Source: Bufo bufo (taxonomy: Eukaryota > Chordata > Amphibia > Anura > Bufonidae). Taken from it: a stretch of DNA of 64,000 nucleotides. The position numbers and the translations under genes are program-made. The notes below the pieces were generated by a model. It ran no database searches, was not told the origin of the DNA, and saw only the letters and a list, made by a program, of their open reading frames with translations. The stretch lies in assembly GCF_905171765.1 (NCBI RefSeq), contig NC_053397.1:113973295-114037294 (forward strand). Reading direction: 5' to 3'. Positions within the stretch are counted from its first letter, which is position 1, and each line of letters begins with the position of its first letter. Shown piece after piece: positions 10,961-23,745 of this stretch.

Positions 10961-11372
10961 TTAAACGGTACTGGGAGCTCCGTTCTTTGTTTATTTGCTG
11001 TGTAACTTAAGTAGAGTCATTATAAGGAATACCTTCTTTCACAGGCATGGGAGCTGCATGATCTAGGCTCCTTCTTCCTCTTCTGGTGCATTCTTCAGCA
11101 TGCGGCTCAGAATACATGTTCCCATGAGGCAAACCCTCCATGGATCCGTGCTGCATGCGGTGGAATGCAATACCCCTCTGGACTGCTTCCTCTTACCCAT
11201 GGATCTGGGCTTTAAACGTTGCGTGGCCTTACTCCACTGAGGGGCTCACGCACCTGCCGCAAGAACCGGACAGAGGACCCGATTCCTGGGGTCCTGTCAG
11301 CCCAACACTATGGCGCGATAGATCCCAGCAGGTATTACCACATAGCCCTCCACACTATTTCTGCTAACATTT
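10961..11372. other. Unassigned DNA between YR element and L1
   Basis: Preceded by a CA/TA-rich microsatellite (about 10885-10935). Contains the block shared in inverted orientation with 3395-3450. No protein similarity was recognised; the part nearest 11373 could be decayed L1 ORF1 or inter-ORF sequence. Confidence 0.4.
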
Positions 11373-14300
11373 ATGGCCCATCTTAATATTGTGACTTACA
11401 ACGCGAGAGATACAAACTCCCCTTCAAAGAGATGACAGGTAATTCATTTCCTGAGGAGAAACAAGGCAGATGTCCGTTTTCTTCAGGAAACCCATTTAAA
11501 AAAAAAGGTCATATTCCAACCATGAATAGAACCTATTTTTCCAATTGGTACCACTCTGGACCCACCAATAATGCCTCCAAGGGAGTCAGCGTGGGAATCA
11601 GTACGCATACCCCATTCACATTGATAGATAAATGTATAGACTGAAGGCCAATACATATTTCTGAAAGGGAAAATTGGGAATCATCTAATGATATTTGGAA
11701 ACCAATTTTGCCCCGCACTGCTCCTACCAGTGATTAGACTATATTTTTATATCAAAACACATATACAACTCTGTATCTCCTCAGATATTAAATCTAACCA
11801 CTCCTTGGTGACACTTAAATACCAAGTTCCCTCTATGCCTGGTAGATCATATAGATGGAGATTTAACGATCTCCTTCTCCATCCCGCCCAAAATATCAGC
11901 AAAATAAAACAGCATCTTATAGAATACTTTCAGATTAACGATAACGGCACAGTCTCCACACAAACGTTATGGGAAGCACATAAATCTCACAATTGATATT
12001 TTATCTCCTTAGCCGCTTATACTCGGAAACTCCAAAAAAACGGTTTCAGACCTACAACAGAAAATTGCACGATTAGAAGGCCTTCATAAGAAGTCATTAG
12101 CCACAGCACATTAAACTGAACTACATTCTAAATCTAGATTCAGCAGTCGTATGTCTACGCTAAATATAAACATTATGCACACAGAGATAAGGCTACCAGA
12201 TTTATGTTAGCTCAAATTAAGCACAGGAAAAACAATGTCTACATAACTATTTTAAAAAAACTGATATGGCACATTACTACATAAAACTGAAGATATAGCA
12301 CGAGAATTTAGCGACTTTTATAGCAACTTCCATCCTCAGATGGATACTGAAACGACTCGGTCCAAACAGGTGGCAATAGACTCATTTCTGAAGTCCTTGA
12401 ATCTACCCAAACTTACTGCTGAACAATCCAACCACCTATGCTCTAAAATAACTCCACAAGAAATAAAAAATGCCATTAGAAACACTCCCAAAAATAAAAA
12501 GTCCAGGCCCAGATGGACTCTCTTCCTTTTATTATAACACCTTTCTAGTTACTTTAATACCATATATAGAAAAACTTTATAATGAAGCGCTGATTGGGAT
12601 CCTATTCCACAAGCAGACCCTTATAGCAAGGATAACCATTACCCATAAAAAAGGAAAAGCCCCCGCACTATGCGGCAACTACCGCCCAATTTCCCTTCTT
12701 AGCGTTGATTTAAAGATTTTAGCAAAAATCACGGCCAATCGCCTATGCTCCCTCCTACCATACATTATAGGCCCAGACCAGTAGGCTTTATACTAAAAAG
12801 AGAAGGCAAAGATAACATACCAGGTTCTTCAATTAATCTCTCACGCAACACTCACATCCACTCCACTAGTTCTTCTCGGCACAGATGCAGAGAAGGCATT
12901 TGACAGGGTCGGTTGGTAATTCCTGGGTGCATCCATGGCAGCGTTTAATATACCTGACGCGTTTATTGATGCAGTATTTACAATGTATAAAGACCCTACA
13001 GCCAAAGTTCTAGTAAATGACACTCTCTCACACTCCATTAATATAACTAATGGAACCAGCCAGGGATGCCCATTGCTCCCCTTCTATTTATAATCACAAT
13101 GGAGATCCTATTTCAAAAAGTTAGGTCAAACCAAAACATACAAGGGAAACATAGAACATAAAACTGCAGCCTATGCCGATGATTTACTATTAAATACTGA
13201 TCAACCCAACTGAATCTCTCCCCATTATTGAACAATTACTAACAGATTTTGGTAGTATCTTGAACTTCAAATTTAATATGGGGAAATCCCAGATTCTTAG
13301 TATATCCCTCCCCAAACCTATAGCAAACTCCTTGAGCGCCAACTCTTCTTTTGATTGGACACAACCCTCTATAAAATTTCTAGGGATCAATATCTCATCT
13401 AATCTCAACTATATAAGAATAATTTCCCCCGCTACTCCATAAAATAACCCAAATCTTTTCGTCATTCGTCTATCCCATATATCTCCTGGTCTGGCCGTAA
13501 AAATATAGCAAAATGTCTGATCTGGCCAAAAGTCACCTACCTACTCCAAGCGCTACCTATTTATATACCCAGAGCATTTTTCATTGAAGTTAGAAAAATA
13601 TTTTCAAAGTTTATCTGGAAAAATAAGAAACCACGCATTAGGTATACGATCTTGCAGCTATCACATAAGGCCGGAGGTACGTACCTCCCGGACCCCAAAA
13701 CCTTCAGTCATTCAGTTCACTTCAATAGAATTATTAATTGGTACTGTAAACCCCCTCATAAACTATGGGTCTCTTTAGAGGAAGATATGCTCCACATACC
13801 GCTAAGACAACTGATATTTCACAACTATTAACATACGCAGCTCCTTAAATCCCAAAACCCCCTCACACTGGAGACATGGCGGACCTGGACATTGCACCAA
13901 TTAAGGTACAAATGCATGCCTTTCCCTTCCCCTCTCATGCAAATAAGAGATAGACTGTTAGGCTTTGATCAACATGAGAATAGCAGTAACCCAATTTCTG
14001 TCTGAAATAACTCCTCACCCATTGACACCTTACTAGTCAAAGATACCTTCCCCTCAATTCTCAATCTTCAAAATATACTGAATTGTCCATCCCTTTCCCC
14101 ACTATTATATAATAAGCTCCTCTCCTCCTTTAAAAAGTTGAAGAATGCCACGGATCTTACCAGGTCATTAACCTGGTTTGAAACCTCTCTCTCCCAAAAG
14201 AACACACCTAAAAAGGCGATATCACAGACATGTAAAAACATTCTGCACCCAAATCCTGACAATATACTCCCTTTCCTTCAGGCTTGGGAAACAGATCTAG

Positions 14301-14775
14301 GAAAGAAATTCACCCCTGAGGAACGGCAGACCCTCTTTCTAGCCCCCAAACTTGCATCCAAATGTGTGCGTATCCAAGAAAATGGTTATAAAATCCTGAC
14401 GAGGTGGCATCTAACCCTGGCTGCTCTTAATAAATACAATCCCAATAATGACCCCAGCTGCTGGAGATGTGGTTCTTCCCCTGGAACATATTATCATCTT
14501 TGGTGGACCTGCCCTGTTATGATCCCTTTTTGGGACTCAATTCTACAACATGTCAATAAAATTACAGGTCTTAACCTTCCAATGACACCAGATAAGATAC
14601 CAAAAAGATACCAAAACATCTGAGACTACTGGCTAGACATCTTCTAGCTGCAGCCAGAATACTTATTCCTAACTTATTGGAAATCAGATTCCCTCCCAAC
14701 GGTGGCACAGTGAGTAGACAGGGTTGATTGTGTGTTCCGCCCAGAAGAATTGGCTAAATGGGATTTGAAAAACCA
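11373..14775 (+). pseudogene. L1-type LINE ORF2 (L1-A), heavily mutated
   Basis: The ATG at 11373 starts MAHLNIVTYNAR, the N-terminus of an apurinic-like endonuclease, followed by KKGHIPTMNRTYFSNWYHSG (11500-11560). The reverse transcriptase follows: KSPGPDGLSSFYYNTF and NYRPISLLSVDLKILAKI (about 12490-12735), then YADDLL at about 13175. The C-terminal third (14138-14623) has the zinc-knuckle-like CWRCGSSPGTYYHLWWTCP. The order endonuclease-RT-Cys-rich tail is the L1/Tx1 plan. The frame is broken by many stops and indels from 11400 onward, so this is an old copy. Its 3' part ends where the TTAA MITE begins at 14784. Confidence 0.9.
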
Positions 14776-14787
14776 CACCTCCTTTAA

Positions 14788-15511
14788 AGGGCTTCTGTCA
14801 GCCCACTAAACCGTTTTTTTTTTTTTGTTTAATAATAATCCCTACACTGCGATCTCTGCATACATAAGTAAAATAATAATTTTCGTTATTACTTGCTGGT
14901 AGCAGCCGCATCCTCCGATCCTAATGACGCCCCCTCCGCATTGTGATTGACAGGGCCAGGGAACGGAATCGTTCTCTGCTGGCCCTGCCTGTTTTCACTC
15001 AATATCTGGCGCCTGCGCCGCGGCCGTACCTATCTTCAATCTGCGCAGGCGCACTGAGAGGCGGCCACTCACTCGGCCGCTCCATCCTCAATGCGCCTGC
15101 GCCGATTACGTCACATCTACACCCGGCGCAGGCGCATTGAGGAGCGAGCGGCCGAGTGAGTGGCCGCCTCTTAGTGCGCCTGCGCAGATTGAAGATCGGT
15201 ACGGCCTCGGCGCAGGCGCCAGATATTGAATGAAAACAGGCAGGGCCAGCAGAGAACGATTCCGTTCCCTGGCCCTGTCAATCACAATGCGGAGGGGGCG
15301 TCATTAGGATCGGAGGATGCGGCTGCTACCAGCAAGTAGCAGCCCTACTTGCTGGTAGCAAGGTAATTTACATATTATAAAAATAGCGTTTTATCAAATT
15401 CTACTGAACGAAAATTATAATTTTACTTATGTATGCAGAGATTACAGTGTAGGGATTATTATTAAACAAAAAAAAAAAAAAAAAACGGTTTAGTGGGCTT
15501 ACAGAAGCCCT
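14788..15511. mobile_element. Palindromic TTAA MITE (piggyBac-like)
   Basis: Flanked by TTAA at 14784-14787 and 15512-15515. Termini AAGGGCTTCTGT(C/A)AGCCCAC are inverted and the arms stay complementary for hundreds of bases (for example 14926-15100 against 15130-15300), including GCGCCTGCGC blocks. No coding capacity. A TTAA duplication and non-coding fold-back structure suggest mobilisation by a piggyBac-type (or Kolobok) transposase. Confidence 0.85.
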
Positions 15512-15515
15512 TTAA

Positions 15516-15841
15516 AGAGGACCTTTCATGGGTCCAAACATTATAAACTAAGTATCAGGAGACTGAATGTTTCTCCGTGGGCATCTCCTTCTCCCTGACT
15601 GTGAGCTGTCCAATCGCAGAGAGCGATTTTTTTTTTCTCCCTGGCTGTCTCCTCCTCATTGCTCTGATGCAAAAATTAGCATACTAGGCAGGAGAATACA
15701 ACAGGGGCCACAAAGGGCAAACGAAGCTGCGCCCAAAAAAAAATTATAAATAAAAAATACTAAGTGCAGTTATATCCCTGCACTATGCCCTACGTATCCC
15801 GATACTTAGTTTATAATGTTTGGACCCATGAAAGGTCCTCT
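15516..15841. mobile_element. Second TTAA MITE, abutting the first
   Basis: Inverted termini AGAGGACCTTTCATGGGTCC / GGACCCATGAAAGGTCCTCT, with about 45 bp nearly perfect at each end. Flanked by TTAA at 15512-15515 (shared with the previous element) and 15842-15845. Non-coding. Confidence 0.85.
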
Positions 15842-16016
15842 TTAAGACAGCCTGGTCCCATGGGTCAGTTTCAGGGGTTACAATACATGAATGAAAATAG
15901 TGCCTGGGTTGATGGCCCTGACTAATAGACCCAGAAATGAATGATACTTCACGCGTTGCAACAATCTCTCCCTACAATAACAACTCATGATATCTTTCTG
16001 ACCACAATGTAACTTA

Positions 16017-16828
16017 GGCTACTTGCACACTTGCGTTCGGTGCGGATCCGTCTGGTATCTGAACAGACGGATCCGCACCTATAATGCAAACGCTTGCATC
16101 CTTTCAGAACGGATCCGTCTGCATAAACAGCTTTTTCAGATCTGAGTTTTCACATCGTGAAAACTCAGATCAGACAGTATATTCTAACACAGAGGCGTTC
16201 CCATGGTGATGAAGTTAGAATATACTAAGAACTGTGCAAATAACTGCCCCCTGCTGCCTGGCAGCACCCGATCTCTTACAGGGGGCTGTGATCCGCACAA
16301 TTAACCCCTCAGGTGCCGCACCTGAGGGGTTAATTGTGCGTCTCATAGCCCCCTGTAAGAGATCAGGTGCTGCCAGGCAGCAGGGGGCCAAACCCCCCTC
16401 CCTCCCTTGTATTAAATTCATTGGTGGCCAGTGCGGCCCCCCCTCCCTCCCCAGTATTGAATTCATTGGTGGCCAGTGCGGGCCCCCCCCTCCCTCCCTC
16501 CCCAGTATTATATTCATTGGTGGCCAGTGCGCCCCCCCCCCCTCCCTCCCCAGTATTAAATTCATTGGTCCCCATTGACTTGCATTGTAAGTCAGGACAG
16601 ATCCGTTTTGCTCCGCACGGCCAGGCGGACACCAAAACGCTGCAAGCTGCGTTTGGGTGTCAGCCTCCTGAGCGGAATGGAGGCGGAACGGAGCCAAACT
16701 GATGCATTCTGAGCGGATCCTTATCCATTCAGAATGCATTGGGGATGAACGGATCCGTTCGGGCCGCTTGAAAGAGCCTTCAAACGGATCTTTCAAGCGG
16801 AACCCCAAAAGCAAGTGTGAAAGTAGCC
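16017..16828. mobile_element. Harbinger-type MITE with internal tandem repeat
   Basis: Termini GGCTACTTGCACACTTGCG / CAAGTGTGAAAGTAGCC, flanked by TTA at 16014-16016 and 16829-16831. Subterminal GGATCCGT-rich inverted blocks. A palindromic core at about 16225-16385 holds the sequence around GAGGGGTTAATTGTGCG. Between about 16390 and 16570 lie four copies of a roughly 50-60-bp unit (CCAGTATT-AATTCATTGGTGGCCAGTGCG plus C-rich spacer). Same family as 58906-59410. Confidence 0.85.
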
Positions 16829-16875
16829 TTACACAGTCTAGTCATGCTTCTTACAATTCACGTGTGTAAACACTC

Positions 16876-17184
16876 AAAGGGGTTGTACCACCATAAGAAG
16901 TTATCAGACCCAAAGGGTCCTTTTTGCTGGGCACCTCACCAGTCACAAGAATGAGGTGCCAGAGTCTCCAGAGTGAATAGCGCGGTAATGCAACCGCAGA
17001 CCAAACGACAGTCCCATAGAGTTGAATGGAGCAGCAGTGTTACCGCTCTCCATTCCCACCGGGGACTCCAGCACCTCATTCTTGTGATCAGTGAAAGTAC
17101 CAACAGTCAGACCCCCACAGATCAGATATTTATGCCCTATCCTGTAAGTAAAAGAGAAATTTCTTATGATGGGACAATCCCTTT
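16876..17184. mobile_element. MITE with AAAGGG...CCCTTT termini
   Basis: The left end AAAGGGGTTGTACCACCATA and the right end (reverse complement AAAGGGATTGTCCCATCATA) are inverted and followed by AAGAA on both arms. Central inverted blocks centre on GAATGAGGTGC. Non-coding; superfamily not resolved. Confidence 0.7.
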
Positions 17185-18310
17185 AAAGAGATTTTCCAAC
17201 TTTTGTATTCATTTTTCTTTTCACTTTTTTTGCGGGACAAGGTGCATCATGGCGTTCATTGTATATTAAAAAATGACATGACGCAATACCAAACATAGTT
17301 TTTAATTATTTTATTACTTTGAAAAAAATAAATCTAAAATGTTCTTTGCATTGCCATTTTCTGACAGCCACAACTTTTTTATATTTCGGTCTATAGAGCT
17401 GTATGAGGGCTTGTTTGTTTGCGTAAAGAACTGTAGTTTTTATTGGTACCATTTATGTGGTATGTATGACTTTTTGATAAGTTATTCACATTTTTTGGGG
17501 GAGGGGGGAAAATTGACCAAAATATGGCAAATAGCTTGTTTTTTTATTTTTATTATAGCATTCACTCCACAGGAATTTTTTTTTTTTTTTTTTAGATTTA
17601 GACAGACATTTTCAGACGCCTCAATACAGAATGTGTTTATTTTTTATTGTTTATAAAATTTTTAGGATTTAAAATTTTATGATTTTGGGGTGTTTTTATT
17701 TATTTTTTTATTTTTATTTAAATAACTCTTAGCCCCCTTAGGGGGATAGAACCTGGGTTGTTTTGATCTCTTTTTTCATTCACCCTAATAGAGATCTATT
17801 AGGGTGTATAATACAGCTGGCACCCAGCCGCAATGAAACGGAGCTGCGATCGCACCAAACCTTTTCATTTAGCACCTCAGATGCAGAGTTCAAAGCAGAG
17901 ATCTATTAGGGTGAACAGGATTCTGACACACTCCCTGCTGAGCCGTGTCTCAGGCACAGCTTAGCAGGGAGCTTACCAAGGCAAGCCTGAGAAGCTTCAG
18001 CAGTGCCCAGGCTACCATGGTAACTGATCAGACGTCCACAATTTCACTGCGGGAGCTTTGATCAGAAGGCAGAGGGAGCCGCATTCCTCTGCCTTACCTC
18101 ACAGATGCCGCAATCAGCTTTGTATTCGGCATCTGAGGTGCTAAATGAAAAGGTTCGGTGCGATCGCAGCTCCCCATAATTGCGGCTGGGTGCCAGCTGT
18201 ATTATACACCCAATACCCGCCACGTGTGGAGCTGGCTCACCACAGCAGCCCACTCCATAGAACTATAGGCACATAATGCGTACAAGTATGGCATTATGCG
18301 TTAAGGGGTT
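17185..18310. other. AT-rich repeat-derived DNA with internal inverted repeat
   Basis: T-rich sequence in the style of the TTAA element at 45002 (words such as TTTTTTGCGGGACAAGG), then a fold-back whose arms lie at about 17810-17880 and 18125-18215 (GCACCCAGCCGCAAT and GCGATCGCA on opposite strands). It ends near GCGTTAAGGGGTTAAA. Probably a decayed non-autonomous DNA transposon. No protein seen. Confidence 0.5.
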
Positions 18311-18545
18311 AAATATATGCTAATGAGCCTCTAAGTGAAAAATGCCGTTAAAGTTATACCTAGAGGCTCTGCTCTATGCTGCGACCTTTCAACTTTGATT
18401 GACAGGACCAGGCAGTAAAACAATCATCACACCTGGCCCTATCAAAGTGTAGAGAGCGTGGCAGTTGCAGAGAAAGCTGAGCCTCTAGTAGTAATGGCAA
18501 TGCCAGTGTTGCTTCTAGAGGCTCATTTGCATATATATTAATACA
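18311..18545. mobile_element. MITE fragment related to 57984-58671
   Basis: Inverted arms ATATGCTAATGAGCCTCTA and TAGAGGCTCATTTGCATAT flank a short non-coding core. The same CAAATGAGCCTCTAGGTGC arms occur inside the element at 57984-58671. Outer termini are not preserved. Confidence 0.6.
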
Positions 18546-18967
18546 TTATTTTTTTCAGCAATGCAGGCATATATGAACATGGGACCAACACAAATGCCTT
18601 CAGCTGCCAAGTGCACATGTACAAATCTCCTGACATGCCCTGACAAGAGCCAGGATAAGAAGTAGAATACATGATGTGACTTTGAAAAGTTATATCCAAA
18701 AAAATATATATAAAAAAATATAAAAAGGAAAATTTTAAGGGGTTGTTTCACTTCAGCAAGTGGCATTTATCATGTAGCGAAAGTTACTATAAGCCACTTA
18801 TTAATGTATTGTTATTATCCATATTACTGGCTTCTCGTTTCCATGGTTATGACTATCCTTCAATCAATCAGCAGTGATCATGCTTGCACACTTTAGGATA
18901 AAGTGCAGGCCTCTCTGGTGGCCGGGACCATGGGAGCTCACATAGGCTGCTCCTTTTTTCTATAGTG

Positions 18968-19968
18968 GAGAACAAGATGCAAAAATAAGCCGCACTCACC
19001 ATTCGTGTTCACGCTTCTTTATTGCAGGGCATGTTGCGGGGGCAGACTCACATGGAGTATCAATTCACAGCGACGGCCGTTTCGCGGTATGACCGCTTCC
19101 TCCGGCTGTTTGATCCACTCTGGGAATCAAGTGTGTGCTAGTTATAGCCTCATATGGGGGAGGGTCAACTGACTCATCACTCAAACACCCTTGAGGCTAC
19201 ACCCACTGCACACACCTGAAACACAGGTGCAAGTTTAAGTTTAAAAACAATACTGACACAAATGAAACAATAGTTACAAAAAGTGACACATAGTCTGCGA
19301 ATAGTATCTACACACATGGAAGGGTACATAAATATAAATGAAAGGGATGCAAAAGTTAATGCAATGATATATAAATACAAAAACGTATAAATATACGTAC
19401 AGTGACTAAAAACAGTCTAAGGTGTATACATAGGAGAATCATATTTATATAGCGTCCTATTCAATGAATGCTGCCAAATCATTGCGTTCGTTTAAGCCTA
19501 AACAACCTGTGGCATCCGTTTTAATAATATACCGAGCTTCCTTCTGGAGCAGGGTGCGGTGTCTATCGCCTCCCTGAACTGGTGGGGGGACATGTTCTAG
19601 GCCCGCAAATCGCAAGACATTTGCGTCTCCCCCATGTTGGCACCGTACATGCTCAATTAGGTGAGTACGTCCCTTGCCTGTTTTGATTGAGTTACGATGT
19701 TCTCGTACCCGCTCCATTAAGGATCTCTTGGTTTTTCCTATATAGAAGGATCCACATACACAGATTAACACATAGACTACGTGCGTCGTTCTGCAATTGA
19801 TAAATTGATGCACACAGTGTTCCAGACCTCCAAAGAAAAAATGGCGGCCTCTAAACATGTATCCCCACAGGGAGCAGTCACCACAGCAATGGTTGCCAAC
19901 CGGCTTACCGAGTGACAACCAATCGCGCAGTTTTTGCTCGCTGTAACGGCTACGCACCAGAATGTCCC
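18968..19968 (-). repeat. Inverted copy of PLE-B 3' end (endonuclease plus pseudo-LTR)
   Basis: This is the reverse complement of about 22829-23829. Its minus-strand frame (ending at 19457) encodes the whole GIY-YIG region with only about five amino-acid differences from the plus-strand copy. One of them replaces the second Cys of the CSLCGY motif by Trp. It has no start or RT of its own, so it is a structural by-product of integration, not a gene. Confidence 0.9.
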
Positions 19969-20290
19969 TCAGTTGACCCTCCCCCATATGAGGCTATAAC
20001 TAGCATACACTTGATTCCCAGAGTGGATCAAACAGCCGGAGGAAGCGGTCATACCGCAAAACGGCCGTCGCTGTGGATCGATACTCCATGTGAGTCTGCC
20101 CCCGCAACATGCCCTGCAATAATGAAGCGTGAACACGAATGGTGAGTGCGGCTTATTTTTGCATCTTGTTCTCCATTTCATTCTGTTCAAGCCCTGCAAC
20201 CCGATTTCTTGGACGGTCGGATTAGGCCAGGATTGCGTTCCTTCAATTCCCAGGTGGGAGGACGGTGCCCTCAGTACCTCTTGTTATGTG
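19969..20290 (+). repeat. 5' pseudo-LTR of PLE-B
   Basis: A direct copy of about 23626-23943 with a few substitutions, for example CCGCAAAACGG here against CCGCGAAACGG at 23709-23719. It continues uninterrupted into the coding leader, whereas the 3' copy stops at TTGTTATG next to the target duplication. This is the expected pseudo-LTR arrangement of a PLE. Confidence 0.85.
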
Positions 20291-20358
20291 CTGCTATCTG
20301 CTTATTTCTCCTGAGAGAGCATGCCTGATTGTTTAGCACCTGTTTTGTTTTTGGAACC

Positions 20359-23339
20359 ATGGCTGAAGACACGACTCCCAGTGTCACGACGGGCAGAGTG
20401 GGGGCAGACTCATATTTCTTGGAGTGCAACTCTAAGGACTTGCTAGAGTCCTGTAGTACAAGGACATTAGAATACAAAGTTACACAACTCGCTGATAAAG
20501 AAGTGCGGCTCTTTTGGACCATTAACTCACTTAGGTCCTATAATGAAAGTGGACGGGTCCACGTATATCAGAGGTCCAATTTGTTGCTTTTGAGAAACGC
20601 CTTAACAGGAAACTTGTGGTAACACAGACTGAGATCAAAGAAAAAAAGAAGGATAAATTCCTACGAGACAAAGCTGTCTATGATACGGGGCGTATCTTCG
20701 ATTGGAATAGGAAGAGGTTCAAGAAACGCCGCCCATTCCGGAGACCCAAAAGCGACTATTGGACAACGGAGTCGCAATCTAGTGTGTCTGATGACTCAAC
20801 TAATCTATCCACCAAACCCCGCAGTAATATCCCTTTAGGAGGAGAACCCGGAGAGGGGGGCGGGGAAGAATAAAGCGTGCGCAGGTCGGCACGCAGGAAA
20901 AAACAGGTCTCATGGAGGAGTTAACAGAAGGGGACAGTGTCATTTCTTCTAACCTTGTCATTAACATCAGTGGTGTCGAGTTGCCCTCGGACTGCACCTC
21001 GGTCCTCAATTTGGGACTGGGGTTCAGTCCGACGGAACAATTCGACAGGACCACATTTGAAATTGATCTATTTAAAAATGTACGCAAGCTGTATTTAAAG
21101 AAGCATTTTAATAAGGCCCCGATCTCCCAGTATATTACAAGGGAAGGAGACAAACCTGTGGATAGTCATCCTCTGGGTTACAATATCTCTGAACCCTTTA
21201 ATGCACAAGAAGTAGCCTGTCTGGAATTTATGGCAGACACGGATCTTAGCCCTGACTCTGTACCACCCACCCCACATAGCAGTTTCAGAGGAGGTATTCC
21301 ATCCTCTTTTTGCCCCCCTATGCCCGCCGGCTCGATAATTGATGTATTTTATAAGAGGATTCTGAGAGATACAAAGGCCTTAATATATCCAAAAGGGAAG
21401 GAGAATTTGAATAAGAGGCAACTCAATGCCATAAAATGGCTGCGTAACTCAGACCTCATTATCAAGCCGGCGGACAAGGGGGGTAACGTTGTTGTTATGT
21501 CACGTGATTTTTATGCCACTGAGGCGGAAAGACAGTTGAATGATGGTTTGACATACAAGAAATTATTCTCTGATCCCATTCCCGAAATTAGGTCCAAATT
21601 GGTGGACCTGTTGCAGAGGTACATTGAGGCAGGTGTCCTCCATGGATCTACCATTGACAAATGGTTCCTTCCTTTCCGAGTAGACCCTCTTGGTATTTTC
21701 TCCCTAAGGTGCACAAGTCACTTACCCATCCCCCTGGACGTCCTATTGTGGCGAGGGTTGGGTCAGTGACTGAACCCTTGTCGAGGTACCTAGATTGGTT
21801 ACTGCGTCCTGTTTTATTCAGGTTTCCCACGTATCTCGGTGACATCAACGACTTCCTCCTGGCCCTTGATGGCTTTCAGTGGCAGGAGGGTTGGAGTTTG
21901 GTGTCCCTGGATGTGGTTAATCTTTACACCCGGATCCCACAACGTGGAGGTGTAAACGCAGTTCTTGAACTTATTGAACATTTGGGAAGGGACTGTCAGT
22001 TCAGTGAATTTGTAGAAGAATCACTTTTGTTCATTTTGGAAAACAATACGTTTCTCTTCAATGACCAGTGGTATAGGCAAATCTTTGGAACGGCCATGGG
22101 GACGCCTGTCTCATGTACCTTTGCTAATATATTCCTGGGCAGATTTGAAGATAGGTATATATTCTCAACGTCTAACCCCTTCCTCAGTCACATACGTCTG
22201 TTTTTGCGCTACGTGGATGATATCTTCATGGTGTGGTCGGGTACACAGGAGCAGTGCGAGCATTTTGTGGCACATCTTAACGACACGAACGACATGAACA
22301 TGATGTTCACCCTCAATTTTGGGGGGCGACCATCGAGTTCTTGGACGTTCGTGTTGTTGTAGAAGATGGTGCCTTATATACCGAAGGGTATCGCAAACCC
22401 ACTGCCACAAATACCCTGCTGCACCATGAGAGCTATCATCCACGTAGCGTAACCAAGTCAGTCCCTTATGGACAGTTTTTAAGACTTAGACGTATTAACA
22501 GTCAGGATACAATATTCCTGAGACAGGCGGATGAACTGAGGAACAGATTGATTCAGCGCGGATATCCACCAGAGCAGTTAGATACAGCCCTAGAGAGGGC
22601 TAAAACCCACACACAGCAATCACTAATAAAACGCAGGAAAAGAAAAAGTTGGATGGACAGTGGTGCAGAGAAGGACAGATTTGTGTTCGTGTTCAAGCAT
22701 AGTCCTATGGCAGACTATATTAAGAAAACAATATTAAATAACTGGGAAATCCTAAAGGCAGAGGATGATTTGGGTGAATTCACAGATCAAAAACCCATAT
22801 TAGCCTTTAAACTTTGTCGCACGTTTAGGGACATTCTGGTGCGTAGCCGTTACAGCGAGCAAAAACCGCGCGATTGGTTGTTACTCGGTAAGCCGGTTGG
22901 CAACCATCGCTGTGGTGACTGCTCCCTGTGTGGATACATGTTTAGAGGCCGCCATTTTTTCTTTGGAGGTCTGGAACACTGTGTGCATCAATTTATCAAT
23001 TGCAGAACGACGCACGTAGTCTATGTGTTAATCTGTGTATGTGGATCCTTCTATATAGGAAAAACCAAGAGATCCTTAATGGAGCGGGTACGAGAACATC
23101 GTAACTCAATCAAAACAGGCAAGGGACGTACTCGCCTAATTGAGCATGTACGGTGCCAACATGGGGGAGACGCAAATGTCTTGCGATTTGCGGGCCTAGA
23201 ACATGTCCCCCCACCAGTTCAGGGAGGTGATAGACACCGCACCCTGCTCCAGAAGGAAGCTCGGTATATTATTAAAACGGATGCCACAGGTTGTTTAGGC
23301 TTAAACGAACGCAATGATTTGGCAGCATTCATTGAATAG
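20359..23339 (+). pseudogene. Penelope reverse transcriptase-GIY-YIG endonuclease (few frameshifts)
   Basis: This polyprotein performs target-primed retrotransposition. From ATG 20359 (MAEDTTPSV) an N-terminal basic region runs in two frames to about 20870. From 20912 the RT N-terminal part follows (LIIKPADKGGNVVVMSRDFY at about 21450-21510). After a frame change near 21700 come LPKVHKSLTHPPGRPIVARV and, at 22210-22221, the YVDD catalytic box. A third shift near 22330 leads to FLDV/RKPT text and the C-terminal GIY-YIG nuclease: CGDCSLCGY, VVYVLICVCGSFYIGKT (about 23007-23060), RVREHR, RGGD-like QGGD and GLNERND before TAG. All catalytic landmarks survive; about four frameshifts (one in a G-rich tract near 20850) break the product. 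Confidence 0.9.
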
Positions 23340-23680
23340 GACGCTATATAAATATGATTCTCCTATGTATACCCCTTAGACTGTTTTGAGTCACTGTACG
23401 TATATTTATACGTTTTTGTATTTATATATCATTGCATTAACTTTTGCATCCCTTTCATTTATATTTATGTACCCTTCCATGTGTGTAGATACTATTCGCA
23501 GACTATGGGTCACTTTTTGTAACTATTGTTTCATTTGTGTCAGTATTGTTTTTAAACTTAAACTTGCACCTGTGTTTCAGGTGTGTGCAGTGGGTGTAGC
23601 CTCAAGGGTGTTTGAGTGATGAGTCAGTTGACCCTCCCCCATATGAGGCTACAACTAGCACACACTTGATTCCCAGAGTG

Positions 23681-23745
23681 GATCAAACAGCCGGAGGAAG
23701 CGGTCATACCGCGAAACGGCCGTCGCTGTGGATTGATACTCCATG
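23681..23745 (+). ncRNA. Hammerhead-ribozyme-like fold in PLE-B pseudo-LTR
   Basis: The order is: stem I strand ATCAA-ACAGC, degenerate core CGGAGGA, stem II GCGGT/ACCGC, GAA, loopless stem III ACGGCCGT, C at the cleavage position, then stem I strand GCTGT-GGA-TTGAT. Every helix of a PLE-type hammerhead pairs, but the CUGAUGA core is altered at a normally invariant U, so activity is doubtful. Copies also occur at about 20026-20085 (plus, GAAA mutated to AAAA) and 19075-19125 (minus). Confidence 0.6.

Noticed and set aside
18515..18766. Possible additional SCYL3 exon on minus strand
   Set aside because: The translated text does not resemble SCYL3 and has no convincing splice-site pair.
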